Notes under the pieces: model-generated
Seen by the model: the letters and a program-made list of their open reading frames with translations, nothing else
The model's database searches: none
What the model was told of the DNA's origin: nothing
Program-made: the position numbers and the translations under genes
Assembly (NCBI GenBank): GCA_012184525.1
Contig: WOFQ01000002.1
Span: 1-64,000, forward strand
Length of the DNA stretch: 64,000 bases
Reading direction: 5' to 3'
Source of the DNA: Xenoacremonium recifei
Lineage: Eukaryota > Ascomycota > Sordariomycetes > Hypocreales > Nectriaceae
In this document: positions 47,034 to 57,781 of the stretch, in pieces
Layout: every line of letters starts with the position of its first letter
How positions within the stretch are numbered: position 1 is the stretch's first letter

Positions 47034-47352
47034 CGTGAAGGTAATCAATTCAAATTAAGAAGGTCTAATTGCTCGGCTGGTTGTTTGTATGATCGGCGTT
47101 CGTGAGAGAGTCAGTGTCAACGCCGACTATGCCATCTCCGCCAAGAACCGAGACCAATTGCGGGGTTCCGAGCCGGACGCCGTTTCGCCGAGTATTGCAC
47201 AGTTTGGCATCTCATCACGAGCGGGAAGGTGCTTTCGATGTCGGAGGTTGTGAATAAGTATAAGAAACCTCTTTATTCTGACTCGATTTGCTCTCCCTCT
47301 CATCCAATGCACTCGTAGCAATTCCCAATAATTAAGAGTTATCAACTACGTC
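47034..47352. promoter_or_regulatory. Divergent promoter, CoA-binding gene and methyltransferase
   Basis: 319 bp between two divergent ATGs. It is AT-richer than the flanks near 47050-47090 and 47250-47340. No named binding site is assigned. Confidence 0.45.
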
Positions 47353-48324
47353 ATGTCGGTATTCGGGTAGGTCACCCCTTGAGCAACGACAGTAATACGG
47401 GATTCCTGACAGCAGTGTCTCAGGAGGGCAACATTCTCTGCCGCTGGCTATGCCGCTGCCAGACCTAGCTATCCAGCAAGTCTCTTCAAGACCATTCTGG
47501 CTTACCACAATGCCCAGTCGCCGACGGGGACCGTCCTCGACTTGGGATGTGGCCATGGTCTTGTGGCAAGGGCTTTGAGTCCTCACTTTGGAAAGGCCAT
47601 TGCCATTGATCCTAGTGCAGGCATGATCAAGCAAGCCACTGAGATGACGGACGACCCCAAAGTATCCTTTCGGCAGGGCATGTCCGAGGATCTTGCATTC
47701 TTGCCGGCCAACTCGGTCGACTTGGTCGTGTCGGGACAGGCAGCTCACTGGTTTGACTACACCAAGGCCTGGCCTGAGCTGGCCAGAGTCGTCAAGCCGG
47801 GTGGCAGTCTTGGCTTTTTCGGGTACAAGGACAACATCATAGTTGGCCATCCCAAAGCAAACATCATCTTTGATAAGTACTGCTACGGGAGCGAAGACGT
47901 GGCACCCGGGCTCGAAGGGATGAACAGGTACTGGGAACGGCCGGGTCGAGACATTCTCCGTGATCTGCTACACGACGTGACGCCTCCAGACCCAGACTGG
48001 GAGAATGTCCAGCGCATCGAGTACGATGTCGACAAGGACACGACTGACGTGGCTGGGCCCGACCAGGCGTGGCTGCGGAAGAAGCTGAACTTGGGCCAGT
48101 TTGAAAGCTACGTGCGGACGTTTAGCTCGTACCAGGGCTGGAAAGATGCACATCCAGAGTACAAGAGCCGCGCAGAGGGCGGCGAAGGAGACATTGCGGA
48201 TATGCTTATGGATGCGCTCTTGGAGGTCGAGCCACAGTGGAAGGCTGCTGGCGAGAACTGGAGAGACATTGAAGTCGAGACGGTGTGGGGGACGTATATC
48301 TTGCTGGCCAGGAGAAGATCATGA
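47353..48324 (+). CDS. SAM-dependent methyltransferase (Crg1/trans-aconitate type)
   Basis: Exons are 47353-47366 and 47424-48324, giving 304 residues. The first exon is only 14 bases (MSVF plus part of Gly); the 57-bp intron has donor GTAGGT, branch CTGAC and acceptor CAG, and yields ATFSAAGYAAARPSYPASLF, the usual start of this family. Motif I is VLDLGCGHGLVAR, the acidic end of strand 2 is AIAIDPSAGMIKQA, then VDLVVSGQAAHWFDYTKAW and VVKPGGSLGFFGY. It is a class I methyltransferase close to yeast Crg1 and trans-aconitate methyltransferase, which methylate small carboxylic acids or lipid-like drugs. The substrate cannot be read from sequence. Probably cytosolic. Confidence 0.88.
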
Positions 48325-48354
48325 GGGATGCCTGTTGTCAGGATTCAACTTATC

Positions 48355-48360
48355 AATAAA
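48355..48360 (+). terminator. AATAAA after the methyltransferase
   Basis: AATAAA 31 bases after the methyltransferase stop, within an AT-rich stretch suited to 3'-end formation. Confidence 0.4.
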
Positions 48361-48966
48361 AAGGAGGGTTATGAAGACAATATTGTACATCTTATCAGCA
48401 TTAATACTTGTGCATATGACAGGTCATGCCCGATCTGGCTGAATGTCAATAGTCTGCGGCCGCTCCATTGGCTGGGCCTGGGCTTGGCTGCGGGCTCGCT
48501 GGCACGGTTGCCCCGTCAGTTTCCAGGAGAGAGGCCACCGAACAGTCAGTGCATGAGACAGGCGCAGGCAAGCGAGACCGCCCTTTTCGCTCTCGACCGC
48601 CTCCCAAGTTCTTCGTCCTGTCATCACCCATCAGCATCCACCGACATTGAAAATACTCGACACCTCGACGCACCCAATTTTGCCAAAACTCGCTCCCTCT
48701 GCGCTCCATCGCCGCCGTTTCTTTGTTCAGCTGCCCCAGCGAAACCAAGCTTTGCCTCAAAATGGTGAGTGTTGCCCCGGCACCGACGTAAACAAACCGC
48801 CCCGCGAGCGCCGTCTGGTGCCTCTGATTCGTCGAGCCGGCCAGCGCTGGCTAGAGTTGGTTTTCTTGCATCATCCCGCCCGCGCGACGACGACGACGCC
48901 GACAACAAACACTCCTTTTGCCATCTTCACCAGCATTCCTTCAAATCGCTTCATCTCTTTGCAGCC
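48361..48966. other. Promoter and leader of the myosin light chain gene
   Basis: About 600 bp. It contains an ATG at 48762 directly followed by a strong donor, GTGAGT (48765), and two possible acceptors, CAG at 48931-48933 and CAG at 48962-48964. This suggests a leader intron or an alternative N-terminus. No separate gene is supported. Confidence 0.5.
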
Positions 48967-49514
48967 ATGGCTTCTAACCAGTTCGATTCTCAGGCCTCGA
49001 CCAACTACAAGGAGGCTTTTGCCCTGTTCGACAAGCGCGGCAACGGCCGTGTTACGGTCGACAGCCTGGGCGATCTGCTCCGCGCCTGCGGCCAGAACCC
49101 GACCCTCTCGGAGATTCAGGACCTCGAGAAGAACGTTGGCGGTGACTGTGAGTAAACCCGGCCGATGAAGAACAGGGTGCATGGGCTGACAACGCACCTC
49201 CAGTCGATTTCGAGACCTTCCAGCGCGTCCTGAACCGACCAGGCGGCTTCCGCGACCCCGGCGAACCCGAAGAGTACTGCCGAGGATTCCAGGTCTTCGA
49301 TAAAGACATGACGGGCTTCATCGGCGTCGGCCAGCTCAAGTACATCTTGACGAACCTTGGCGAGAAGATGTCCGACGACGAGGTGGACGAGCTCCTCAAG
49401 GCCGTCGACACCAGCTCAGGACAGGTCAACTACACCGGTACGTTTGAGTCTCCTAAGGACTGCCTTCGCGTGCTAATCCCACTAGACCTTGTGCGAACCA
49501 TTCTCGCCAACTAA
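48967..49514 (+). CDS. cdc4: Essential myosin light chain, Cdc4 family (EF-hand)
   Basis: Exons are 48967-49147, 49204-49437 and 49486-49514, giving 147 residues (S. pombe Cdc4 has 141). The symbol follows S. pombe use; it is not the yeast F-box CDC4. The protein binds IQ motifs of type II myosin (and probably other IQ proteins) and is needed for the contractile ring at septation. It has the four-EF-hand fold with degenerate loops: FALFDKRGNGRVTVDSLGDL, LNRPGGF and FQVFDKDMTGFIGVGQLKYI, then DTSSGQVNYTDLVRTILAN at the end. The last exon gives the terminal nine residues. The start at 48967 has CCATGG context, but an upstream in-frame start by splicing from 48762 to 48934 is possible and would add 12 residues. 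Confidence 0.92.
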
Positions 49515-50497
49515 GCGACCCTCCTCCGGGTTCCTGGACTGTCGAGCCAGGCTTTTGCATCTTCGGACGGGACGGCGTTGCTTGTGTGTTTGATTCCCCT
49601 TTACATAGGAACATGGATGGATGGATGAATGGGTTTATTAGGTACACACACGGGGAGGGGGAAATGCGCTGCTGCGATCAGCGGGGCCTCTGTGTGCACG
49701 AATTGCATGGATTTCTGTAGATTTTCGGAAGCGAGTAGGAGTCAATAAGTCAATTGCAGGCCTAGATGATCTGACCGGTAACTCGGTGTGTTTACAAGTA
49801 TACTGCCCATCCATTGTTCGGCGCCACCCTCCACCGCCCCGAGTCCTGTTAGCCCCTGTCGGCAGTGCAGCCAAACAAAGAGCTGGCATGATTGTCCTGT
49901 ACGTTGACCAGGGCCAGCACCGCAAACAGGCGTGAATAGCCTCAAACACGCGAGGAAACAGTCGTCAATCACTCTCCAAGGGTTTCGTTTCCCAGGCCGC
50001 ATCGGGCACTTCCCGTGTCATGGAAGCCTCAGGCCTCTAACAATCCTTCCCCCGCCTCCTTCCAGCGCTCTTGCCCCGCGACATGGGCCTAATTAAGCGC
50101 CCGAGCTACGGCGGCACTGCCTGGGGGAAGGGGAAGCTTAGGTAGGTCGTTGTCCGTCCAATTCCTCGACCTTTCACCACCAGACCAGTGCCAATTGTCT
50201 CGCCTTCTGGCCACAGCATCACGGCCTGCATCTCGCATCGACGCTGATTCACATCAAAGCGCATCCCCCGGCCAACTTGCCGTCGGACACCGCAGAACAG
50301 ACACCGAGGGACGGTCACCCCCGAAGCTCGTCAAGCTGGCGAGACGTCCGTCTATAAAGCGCTTCCTCCTCGTCCTCGCCCTCTTCATCTTCATCGCCGC
50401 CAACCTGGCGTCCTCTCGAGCTCTCTTTCGCCTTGGCTCGTTCGCCAAGCACTTCAAAGTCCCGTCCAACCCGTTCTTCAATCCGCAGCGCCCCCTG
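49515..50497. other. Gap upstream of the M3 peptidase start
   Basis: 983 bp. The first ~550 bases show nothing coding. From 50150 to 50497 a stop-free frame runs into the peptidase gene without an ATG, encoding a basic then hydrophobic segment (RRPSIKRFLLVLALFIFIAA and onward) that may be an N-terminal extension; see the findings. Confidence 0.5.
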
Positions 50498-52731
50498 ATG
50501 ACGAGCAACATGGCCCCAGACAAGTACCGAACCCCGCCCCAGGCGCCGCCTGTCTTCACTACGACGCCCGACTCGATCTTGGCCGAGACGCAGAAGCTAT
50601 GCGATGCGAAGAAGGCGGTCCTGGACAAGATTGTCGCGGAGGTGCCTCCCGAAAAGGCCACCTTTGCCAATGTGCTAGAGCCCATGCTCGTTGAGGCGAA
50701 CCGGGCGTCGACGAAGAACCGGATCCTGAGCCTGTACGCCTCTGTGTCGACGGACGAGGCCCTCCGAAACGCTTCGAACAAGGCGGAGGAGATCCTTGAC
50801 GAATTCGAGATTGAGTGCTCCATGCGTGATGACGTGTTCAAGGTGGTGGATGCTGCGTATGGTACCCGCGCTGAGCAGAACCTGGACAAGGAAAGGCTGC
50901 ATATCATCGAGAAGGAGCGCCAGGGCTATGTTCAGAATGGCCTGTTACTCCCTCCGGGTCCTGAGCGGGATCGCTTCAAGGAGATTCAGAAGCGGCTGAG
51001 CCAGCTCTGTATCCAGGGCCAGAAGAACCTAAATGAGGAGAAGGGCGGCATTTGGTTCACTCCTGAAGAGCTAGACGGTGTCCCTGCGGACGATCTGGAC
51101 ATTGACAGTCTTGAGAAGGGAACTGGGGAGAATGAGGGCAAGGTCAGGGTCACGTTCAAGTATAACCACTATTTCCCCTTGATCAAGTACGCCAAGAACG
51201 CAGACACTCGACGGGACTATGTCATCCAAGACAGCAACAAGGTGGGCAATTCTAGCTAGTCGTTTCAAGGCGCAAGCTGACTTCTAGCAGGCCAACATCA
51301 ACGTGCCCCTTTTCCACGAGATCATTGAGCTTCGAGACGAGGCTGCCCGACTTCTAGGATACCCCAATCATGCAGCTTGCAGAATTGAGTCGAGAATGGC
51401 CAAGACTCCTGAGACCGTCATGGACTTCCTGGGCACTCTGCGATCTCGTCTGACGGAGGCTGGAGAGAAGGAGGTTGATCGCCTTGCTGAGTACAAGAAG
51501 GTCGATCTTCAAGAGCGCGGCCTCCCCTACGACGGTAATCTCTACATGTGGGATTCGTCCTTTTACTCCCGAATTCAGAAGGAGAAGGAGTATAGCGTGG
51601 ACGAGACCGAAGTCTCGCAGTACTTCCCCGTGGAATCTACGTTCGCCGGCATGCTCAAGATTTTCGAGGAGCTCTTCGGCTTCGTCTTCGTCGAGATTAA
51701 GGAAGAGGACCGCGCGCGTCTCAGCCCAACCGGCAAGGCCGAAGACATTGTGTGGCACGAGGAAGTGCTCATCTACAGCGTCTGGAACGAGGAGGCTTCC
51801 GGCGGCGAGTTCTGCGGCTATCTCTACCTGGACCTGCACCCGCGCGACAACAAGTACAGCCACAACGCCAACTTCAACATCCAGGCCGGCTTCGTCAAGC
51901 CCGACGGCTCGCGCCAGTACCCCGTCACCGCCCTCGTCTGCAACTTCTCCAAGGCATCCCCCAAGAAGCCCGCTCTGCTCAAGCACCACGAGGTCGTCAC
52001 GTTGTTTCACGAGCTTGGCCACGGCATCCACGACCTCGCAGCTGTCACGCACTTCAGCCACTTCCACGGCACGTCGACCGTGCGCGACTTCGTCGAGGCC
52101 CCGTCGCAGATGCTCGAGAACTGGTGCTGGACGCCCAGCGTGCTCAAGCGGCTGTCTAAGCACTGGGAGAATGGCGAGCAGATTCCCGATGAGCTGATCA
52201 AGAAGTTGGTCGCTACGAAGCACCACAACGTGGCTATTGGTGCTCTTGGGCAGCTGCTGTTTGGTATCTTTGACATGACGATCCACACGCCTGAGTCCCA
52301 CGAGGCTATCAAGAACATGAACGTGGCCAAGTTCTACAACGGGCTGCGCCATGACATTTTCCCTATCAAGGGCCCAGAGGACTTGGGTCAGGGCCTGTAA
52401 GTTCTCTTGTCCTTCACGGAACGCTGCATGCATTTGGACTCGATGCTAACAATAGAACAGGGAATGGGGTCACCGCTATGCCTCGATTGGACACTTCATT
52501 GGTGGGTATGACGCAGGTTACTACGGCTACCTCTGGTCTGAGGTGTTCTCGCTGGACATGTTCACCTCGTTCTTCGAGAAGAACCCGATGGACGGTAAGG
52601 AGGGTCGCCGGTATCGCCATACCGTGCTAGAGCGGGGCGGCAGCATCGATGAGATGGAATTCCTCAAGGAGTTCCTGGGTCGCGAGCCAAGCCCAGAGGC
52701 GTTCTACAAGGAACTTGGTCTGTCTTCTTGA
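50498..52731 (+). CDS. prd1: Saccharolysin/thimet oligopeptidase (M3 zinc metallopeptidase)
   Basis: Exons are 50498-51241, 51291-52396 and 52461-52731, giving 706 residues from the first in-frame ATG (yeast Prd1 has 712). M3 enzymes cleave short peptides; yeast Prd1 works in cytosol and mitochondrial intermembrane space and degrades peptides left by proteases. The zinc site is HELGHGIHD in exon 2, with the downstream glutamate in FVEAPSQMLENW. Other family blocks are NINVPLFHEIIELRDEAARL, NLYMWDSSFYSRIQ, YLDLHPRDNKYSHNANF and, in exon 3, GHFIGGYDAGYYGYLWSEVF. The first intron uses donor GTGGGC, the acceptor is a TAGCAG tandem; the second is standard. The frame continues open 116 codons upstream with no ATG, possibly making a longer organellar form. 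Confidence 0.93.
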
Positions 52732-55700
52732 GCGGTCAGCTATTAGATGCCATAGACAAGGGGCGAAGACGAGATGCCCCCCCTGAAAACAATAAATTTC
52801 GAGACGCCTCAATGGGACCGCTGATCCTATGTGAAGTCGCTACCCGGCGGTGACGAGAGTATAAATAAGTCTATGCGTTAGTGAAGGCAGATCGTCGACG
52901 GTAGTTGCGGTGAAAATCCATAACAGTAGGCTATTGCGAGGCAATGATCCTGCAAGACGGGAAGATGCAGACGCAAGGCAGAGCGGCCAAGGTTTCACAG
53001 AGGTCAGCATTCTTCTCGAGCTGAAGTTTTTCTGTACTGCCTCGGGTCAGGCAGCATCACCCGGCGTGCACTATCGGCGGCAAGCTGCAGCACCCGGACA
53101 AATGCAACACAAGCACAAAAAAGCTCTTCCAGCTAGGGGGTGAATGAAGCTATGAGAATCATAGATTACTGGTCAGCGGCACCGGTCTGGGGTGCAGACC
53201 ACGGGTGCGGCGAATTTGGGAGGTGTCACAAAGGCACGAAAAGCAGACGAATGTTTGGCGGGAGCTTCCGGTGTATGGTCGTAATGAAGACGGCAGTGTT
53301 GCACGAAGTCGGAGTGGACGGCATGAGCCACGTTTTTTGGCCCTCCTTCGGTGGTGAGGCGCTCGGGTGGAGGATGCAGAGGCAGTGTAAGCGCAGGGGT
53401 GTTTTCGAGGGTTTGTTCCGGGTGATTATGCGAGTTATGTTGTTGGAGAACTAAGTTGGGATGTTGGAGGGATGGCCCTCTACGGGATTTGAGGCCCAAT
53501 CAAGCTTCTCATGAGTTACTCTCGTCAAGTAACTCAAGTTGACAACAACTTGCCGAAGACATCCAGAGAATTATTGTCAACGGAGGCAACCGATCCCAAT
53601 ACCAGGGACTCGGCAACACAGAATGTCTTGCCCAGGGCCACGGGATCGAATCGACAACGCAAGGCGCGCCGGATCTGTGAAATCTCATGGAGTGCCAGCC
53701 CGAGGGATCCAGAGGGATCGGACGAACGAAAGGCGGAGGAGGAACGCCGCAACCCTTGGAGTGCTGCAGTGGCCCGAGCTGGCCTCTGCACGAGTCCGTG
53801 AGCCGGAGACGAAGGTGAGGGTATTTCATGGCAAGGAGAAGCTTTCATCAGACGTCGCAGGAGAGGGCAGGGATTGGACGCGGTGCGAGAGGCACGTCGA
53901 ATTAAACTATAGACGGTTAATCAGAACAAGAGGACCAAGGAGCTAGCGCTCAGGGGCGGGGGAAGTCATGACTCGGACTTGTATGTGCGAAACTGGCTAG
54001 AAGTTGGAGATTCTTCTAGACATCGAAAGCCGCGTGTTCTCCCGAAGGCGGGCATGGCCTGGTGGGTAAGATGAGACTCGAGACCCAGCGGGGTTGCCTC
54101 TCCGCGTTTCTTGCCAAGTTGGCGATGGCTGACTTTCTGGGAGAAAATGAGGGGTGAAGAAGTCGGAGTGTCCCCGCGTGGGCCCACGGTCAAACGGACC
54201 ATGGCGCCATAACCGGGGTTAGAATAATGGCGAGACTTCACGATGATGAAAAAATCATCTTATCTGAGATGGTGAGGACCAAGAGATTTCCCCGCGTATT
54301 GGATCTGCGGAGAAGAGGACGAAACGGACGATGCGGGGAGGAGAAGGATGGGGGTTGCAAGATGGTGTCCTTGCGTCCACGGTGTGATGTTGACGGACTT
54401 CCTCGTCCTTTCCTTAATGCCTTCTTGCTTTGCCGTTGCCTCAGGTTGCCGGCCTTACCGAAATGCCCGGGAGGGAAGTCGCAACCTCGAGTTGAGACCC
54501 AATCTGTAGGGCTCTGTGGAAGGTGAGACCTAGCAAGAGGAGGGCGCCTATCCGTTGAGCTCTTGTCTTACCATCCTGGATGGATCCGGGTCTCCTGAAA
54601 GTCCAGATAACGAATTTCCACCTTTCGCCTCCACAAGTTCTGCCACACCGTCTGCTGTCAAACGCCAGGAATCCTCTTCCTGTCTCCCTCCTCTCGTTCA
54701 ACCTCTTTCCGAGGCGCCGAACGAGACGCTGTCGTGCAGAGTGGAGTCACCGCTGAGCTGAGGGGGTCCATCTCCGCGCCTTTCCTCCGGGCCACTGCCT
54801 TAGCGCTGCGAATTAAGGCGCCGCCCGTTAATGCTATCCACGTCCCCGCCTATTTCCCCGAGGTCTTGTTTTTAGCCCCTGGATAGTTGTCGACTGACCA
54901 AACTAGCCCCAACAATTGGTGCTTTGTGATCATGGTGCGGAGTGCATGGATTCCTCGAGTTGGTACAGAGTAAGCTCAAGGGTGAGCTGGCTCTGTTGCT
55001 AATCCCTGCCACTGTTATTGAGGCCTTGATGGCTGGAAAGAGGCCATCTCATTCGCTCGGTACTAACGGTGTGCCTGGTGGCTGAGGTAGGTTCTGACAA
55101 GCGAAAGCCAATTCCTGCACTGACAGAGCCTCTGATAGCATCCCACGGCACTTCAAATTGGTCATCAAAGCAATAGCCTTCTGCAAAATCCTGAAGGAAT
55201 GAGCCGCTTTGTCAGCGCCTTAACGACTAATGATAGTTGGCAAACAGTGGACAATTCATCCCTTCAGAAAGGCTATTCTGATGCACTGCTGAACTCGCTG
55301 CTTGAAACCTCCGGGACAACTGGTCAATACGGTTCCGTGCGCAAATTCCCGAACATTAAGCCACCCGGCCCCTAGTCGGCGAACCATCGTCGAGTGTCGA
55401 TCGGACCACCATGGCGTCTCGGTTCCGATTTGGGTGTCTTGCTGCACCTTGCATGAGGAGATTGGATTGTTCGCTGGGATGGGTGAGATGGATGGAAGCC
55501 AAGCCCCAAGATCAAGTCCTGGTTATGCATACTACTTTGTTTCTCCCGCGGATAGCAGTCCTCGCTTCGGCTCTCGCTGTTAGCATCTCAGATTTTCTGA
55601 GTGTCGGCGGTATATCGGATCCGATCACCGCCAAAACCTCGGTGCTAACAAACGAGTTCAAGCGAAGCACGCGGCATCGGGACCGACTTCCAGGCACCCG

Positions 55701-57781
55701 TAACTCACTGGAGACAATATTTCTGCTGCATTCTCCTCTCTAAGAGAGCTCCAAGGTGGTCCGTGGACTTGGAGTCCCGGTGGCAAGAAACATGGGCTGT
55801 TTGAGAAAGTTTAGGCTGTGAATGACAGACTGGTTCCAGCACACGGATGAGTCGCAATGCAACGAAACCGACGCCCGTTCGCCAGCAAACAACCCGCACA
55901 ATCACAACGCAGACTAGCAGGACCAATAAGACGGAGGCGCATCTCCGCCAAGTCTCAACAATGAGTCTTTTTATCGTGAATGATGGGAATCGGCACAAGG
56001 CGTACGGAGGCGCTGAAGCTGCTACGCACAGCTAGAGATGGGCTGAGCAGGTAAGATGATACACGGCCGGCGGGATGGGACAAGCGCCCATTGGGTTCGG
56101 AGATGCCAAGGCCAGCCACACCTATGGATGGCGGGGCCTGTGAATGGTGTTCGAGATTGCATCGGCGAAGAAGCAAACATTGGGGCTGCAACGCGGGAGT
56201 GTTGTGGGTGGTCCCCCTCAACACACAACCAGGGCGGGAGTTTTAGTTGCCGATCTCATTTGGCCTTACCGTTGAAGCTTCTTTCTCGCCGATGACTAAG
56301 GAAAACGAACATGAAGCACTGTAGTCCAAGGTAAGGCATGATCTTACCGAGCGCACAGAAACGACAGCGGCGTGACGAGCGCACACGCACACGCCAGTGC
56401 CATCTCGCGTGGCCGCCTCAACCCATGTCGGGCGTTACATCGACATCTGCCGGGGTGGAGGAGAAGCAGGCAGGGAAGACGACTTTGGTAACGGAGGTTG
56501 ATTATGAATGACCCCAACCCCCGCAGCAGCCCACTCGAGATCGACAGATCCTACTGGGGGAATCCCCATGAAGGCGGGTTGATGAAGCCCGAGAGAGTTC
56601 AGAGCGCCGGGCCTTGCAGACCGTCGCCGCCGCCCATCCCAGACAGGAAGGCCAGGGTTCGGACGTGTCTCACTGGGACGGACGGGCGGACGGAATGCTC
56701 TCGGTGCTGCTCCTCTGCTCGCCCGCCCGCCTTGGCGAGAAGAAACGATACCTCCCAAGACGGCGAATGGATCTCTCCCCACACACCTCCTCATAGCCAG
56801 AGAGAGAGCCCTGTCGTCACTACCTTACCCCTCAGCCAGCATGGGCGGGTCATTGAGCAGCGAGAAATTGCGCCTGAGTGGTGCTCTGACAAGTCCCATA
56901 CCGTGCTAATGCCATTGGCCGCTCTATTAACGGAACTGCAGTTGGCTGCTGCTGTTGCTTTGCTGGGCTGAGCTTTGCGGAGCGTGTTGGTGGCAGGCCG
57001 ACTCCCATCCTTTCCGGTCGTCTCCAAGTGTGGATGATTCAAAAGGCGTCAACCGAGTCGCATATATCTAGCCCGCCACCCTTCCTGTTTTTCCATTGCC
57101 GGTCCTACTCTCTCGCCATTCTACCAAGGCATTTGATTCATTCCTCCTTCGCCCTCAATTTCAAACACGCGATTCACCGTCGCACACAAGACAGAGACAC
57201 GCCCACACTCTTACACCCGTGGGATATCTCCCTTCAGAGCTTCTCTTCCCGTCCCTCCTCTACGCCTGGGGTCTTTGTCTCGCCTCTCCTCTTGTCAACG
57301 TGCCGGCCTGCACACGCAATTTGCCCTACCGTTCCTCAAGGCTCCCCCTACCTTACCTAGGCCAACTCGTGGCATCACACGCTACCCTCTACATCATCCT
57401 TCGGCTAACTGCCGCATCCTTGCATCTCGAATCGTCCCCTACCAGTAACCTCACCTATCTCCTCATCCGTCCCAGCTCGAGCTGGCCACCAACCGGCGCC
57501 ATACCGTATTTTGGCCTTTGAGGTTTCATCCCTTCACGGGACGTTGAGTTCGGAGGTTACCGTTCCTTCCTTCCCTGAGGAACTCCTACCAGAACCGGCA
57601 GGCACTTACTCAGCTGTTTGTTCTATGCCCTGACCGACATCGCCTTCCTCTGAATCAGAATCCCTCTCCTTGATTCACACCTCGATCCTGGACCCTTCCC
57701 TTTGATTTTTTTTTTCGTCCTTCGCATCTCAGTTTCAGCAAAGACATCCCCACCACGGTTTAAAAAAGAAAAACCGTTACC
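52732..57781. other. 5.0-kb gap with no convincing gene, upstream of the MFS gene
   Basis: No open frame here has a recognisable domain. The last ~700 bases (57060-57780) are strongly C/T-rich and end in a short A-run before the ATG, like a long promoter and leader. No repeat, tRNA or mobile-element end was seen. Confidence 0.55.
52791..52796 (+). terminator. AATAAA after the M3 peptidase
   Basis: AATAAA 60 bases after the stop of the M3 peptidase gene. Confidence 0.4.

Noticed and set aside
51354..52433. Long minus-strand frame (359 codons) inside the M3 peptidase gene
   Set aside because: Shadow of the real plus-strand exon, which carries the HELGH zinc motif and splices correctly.
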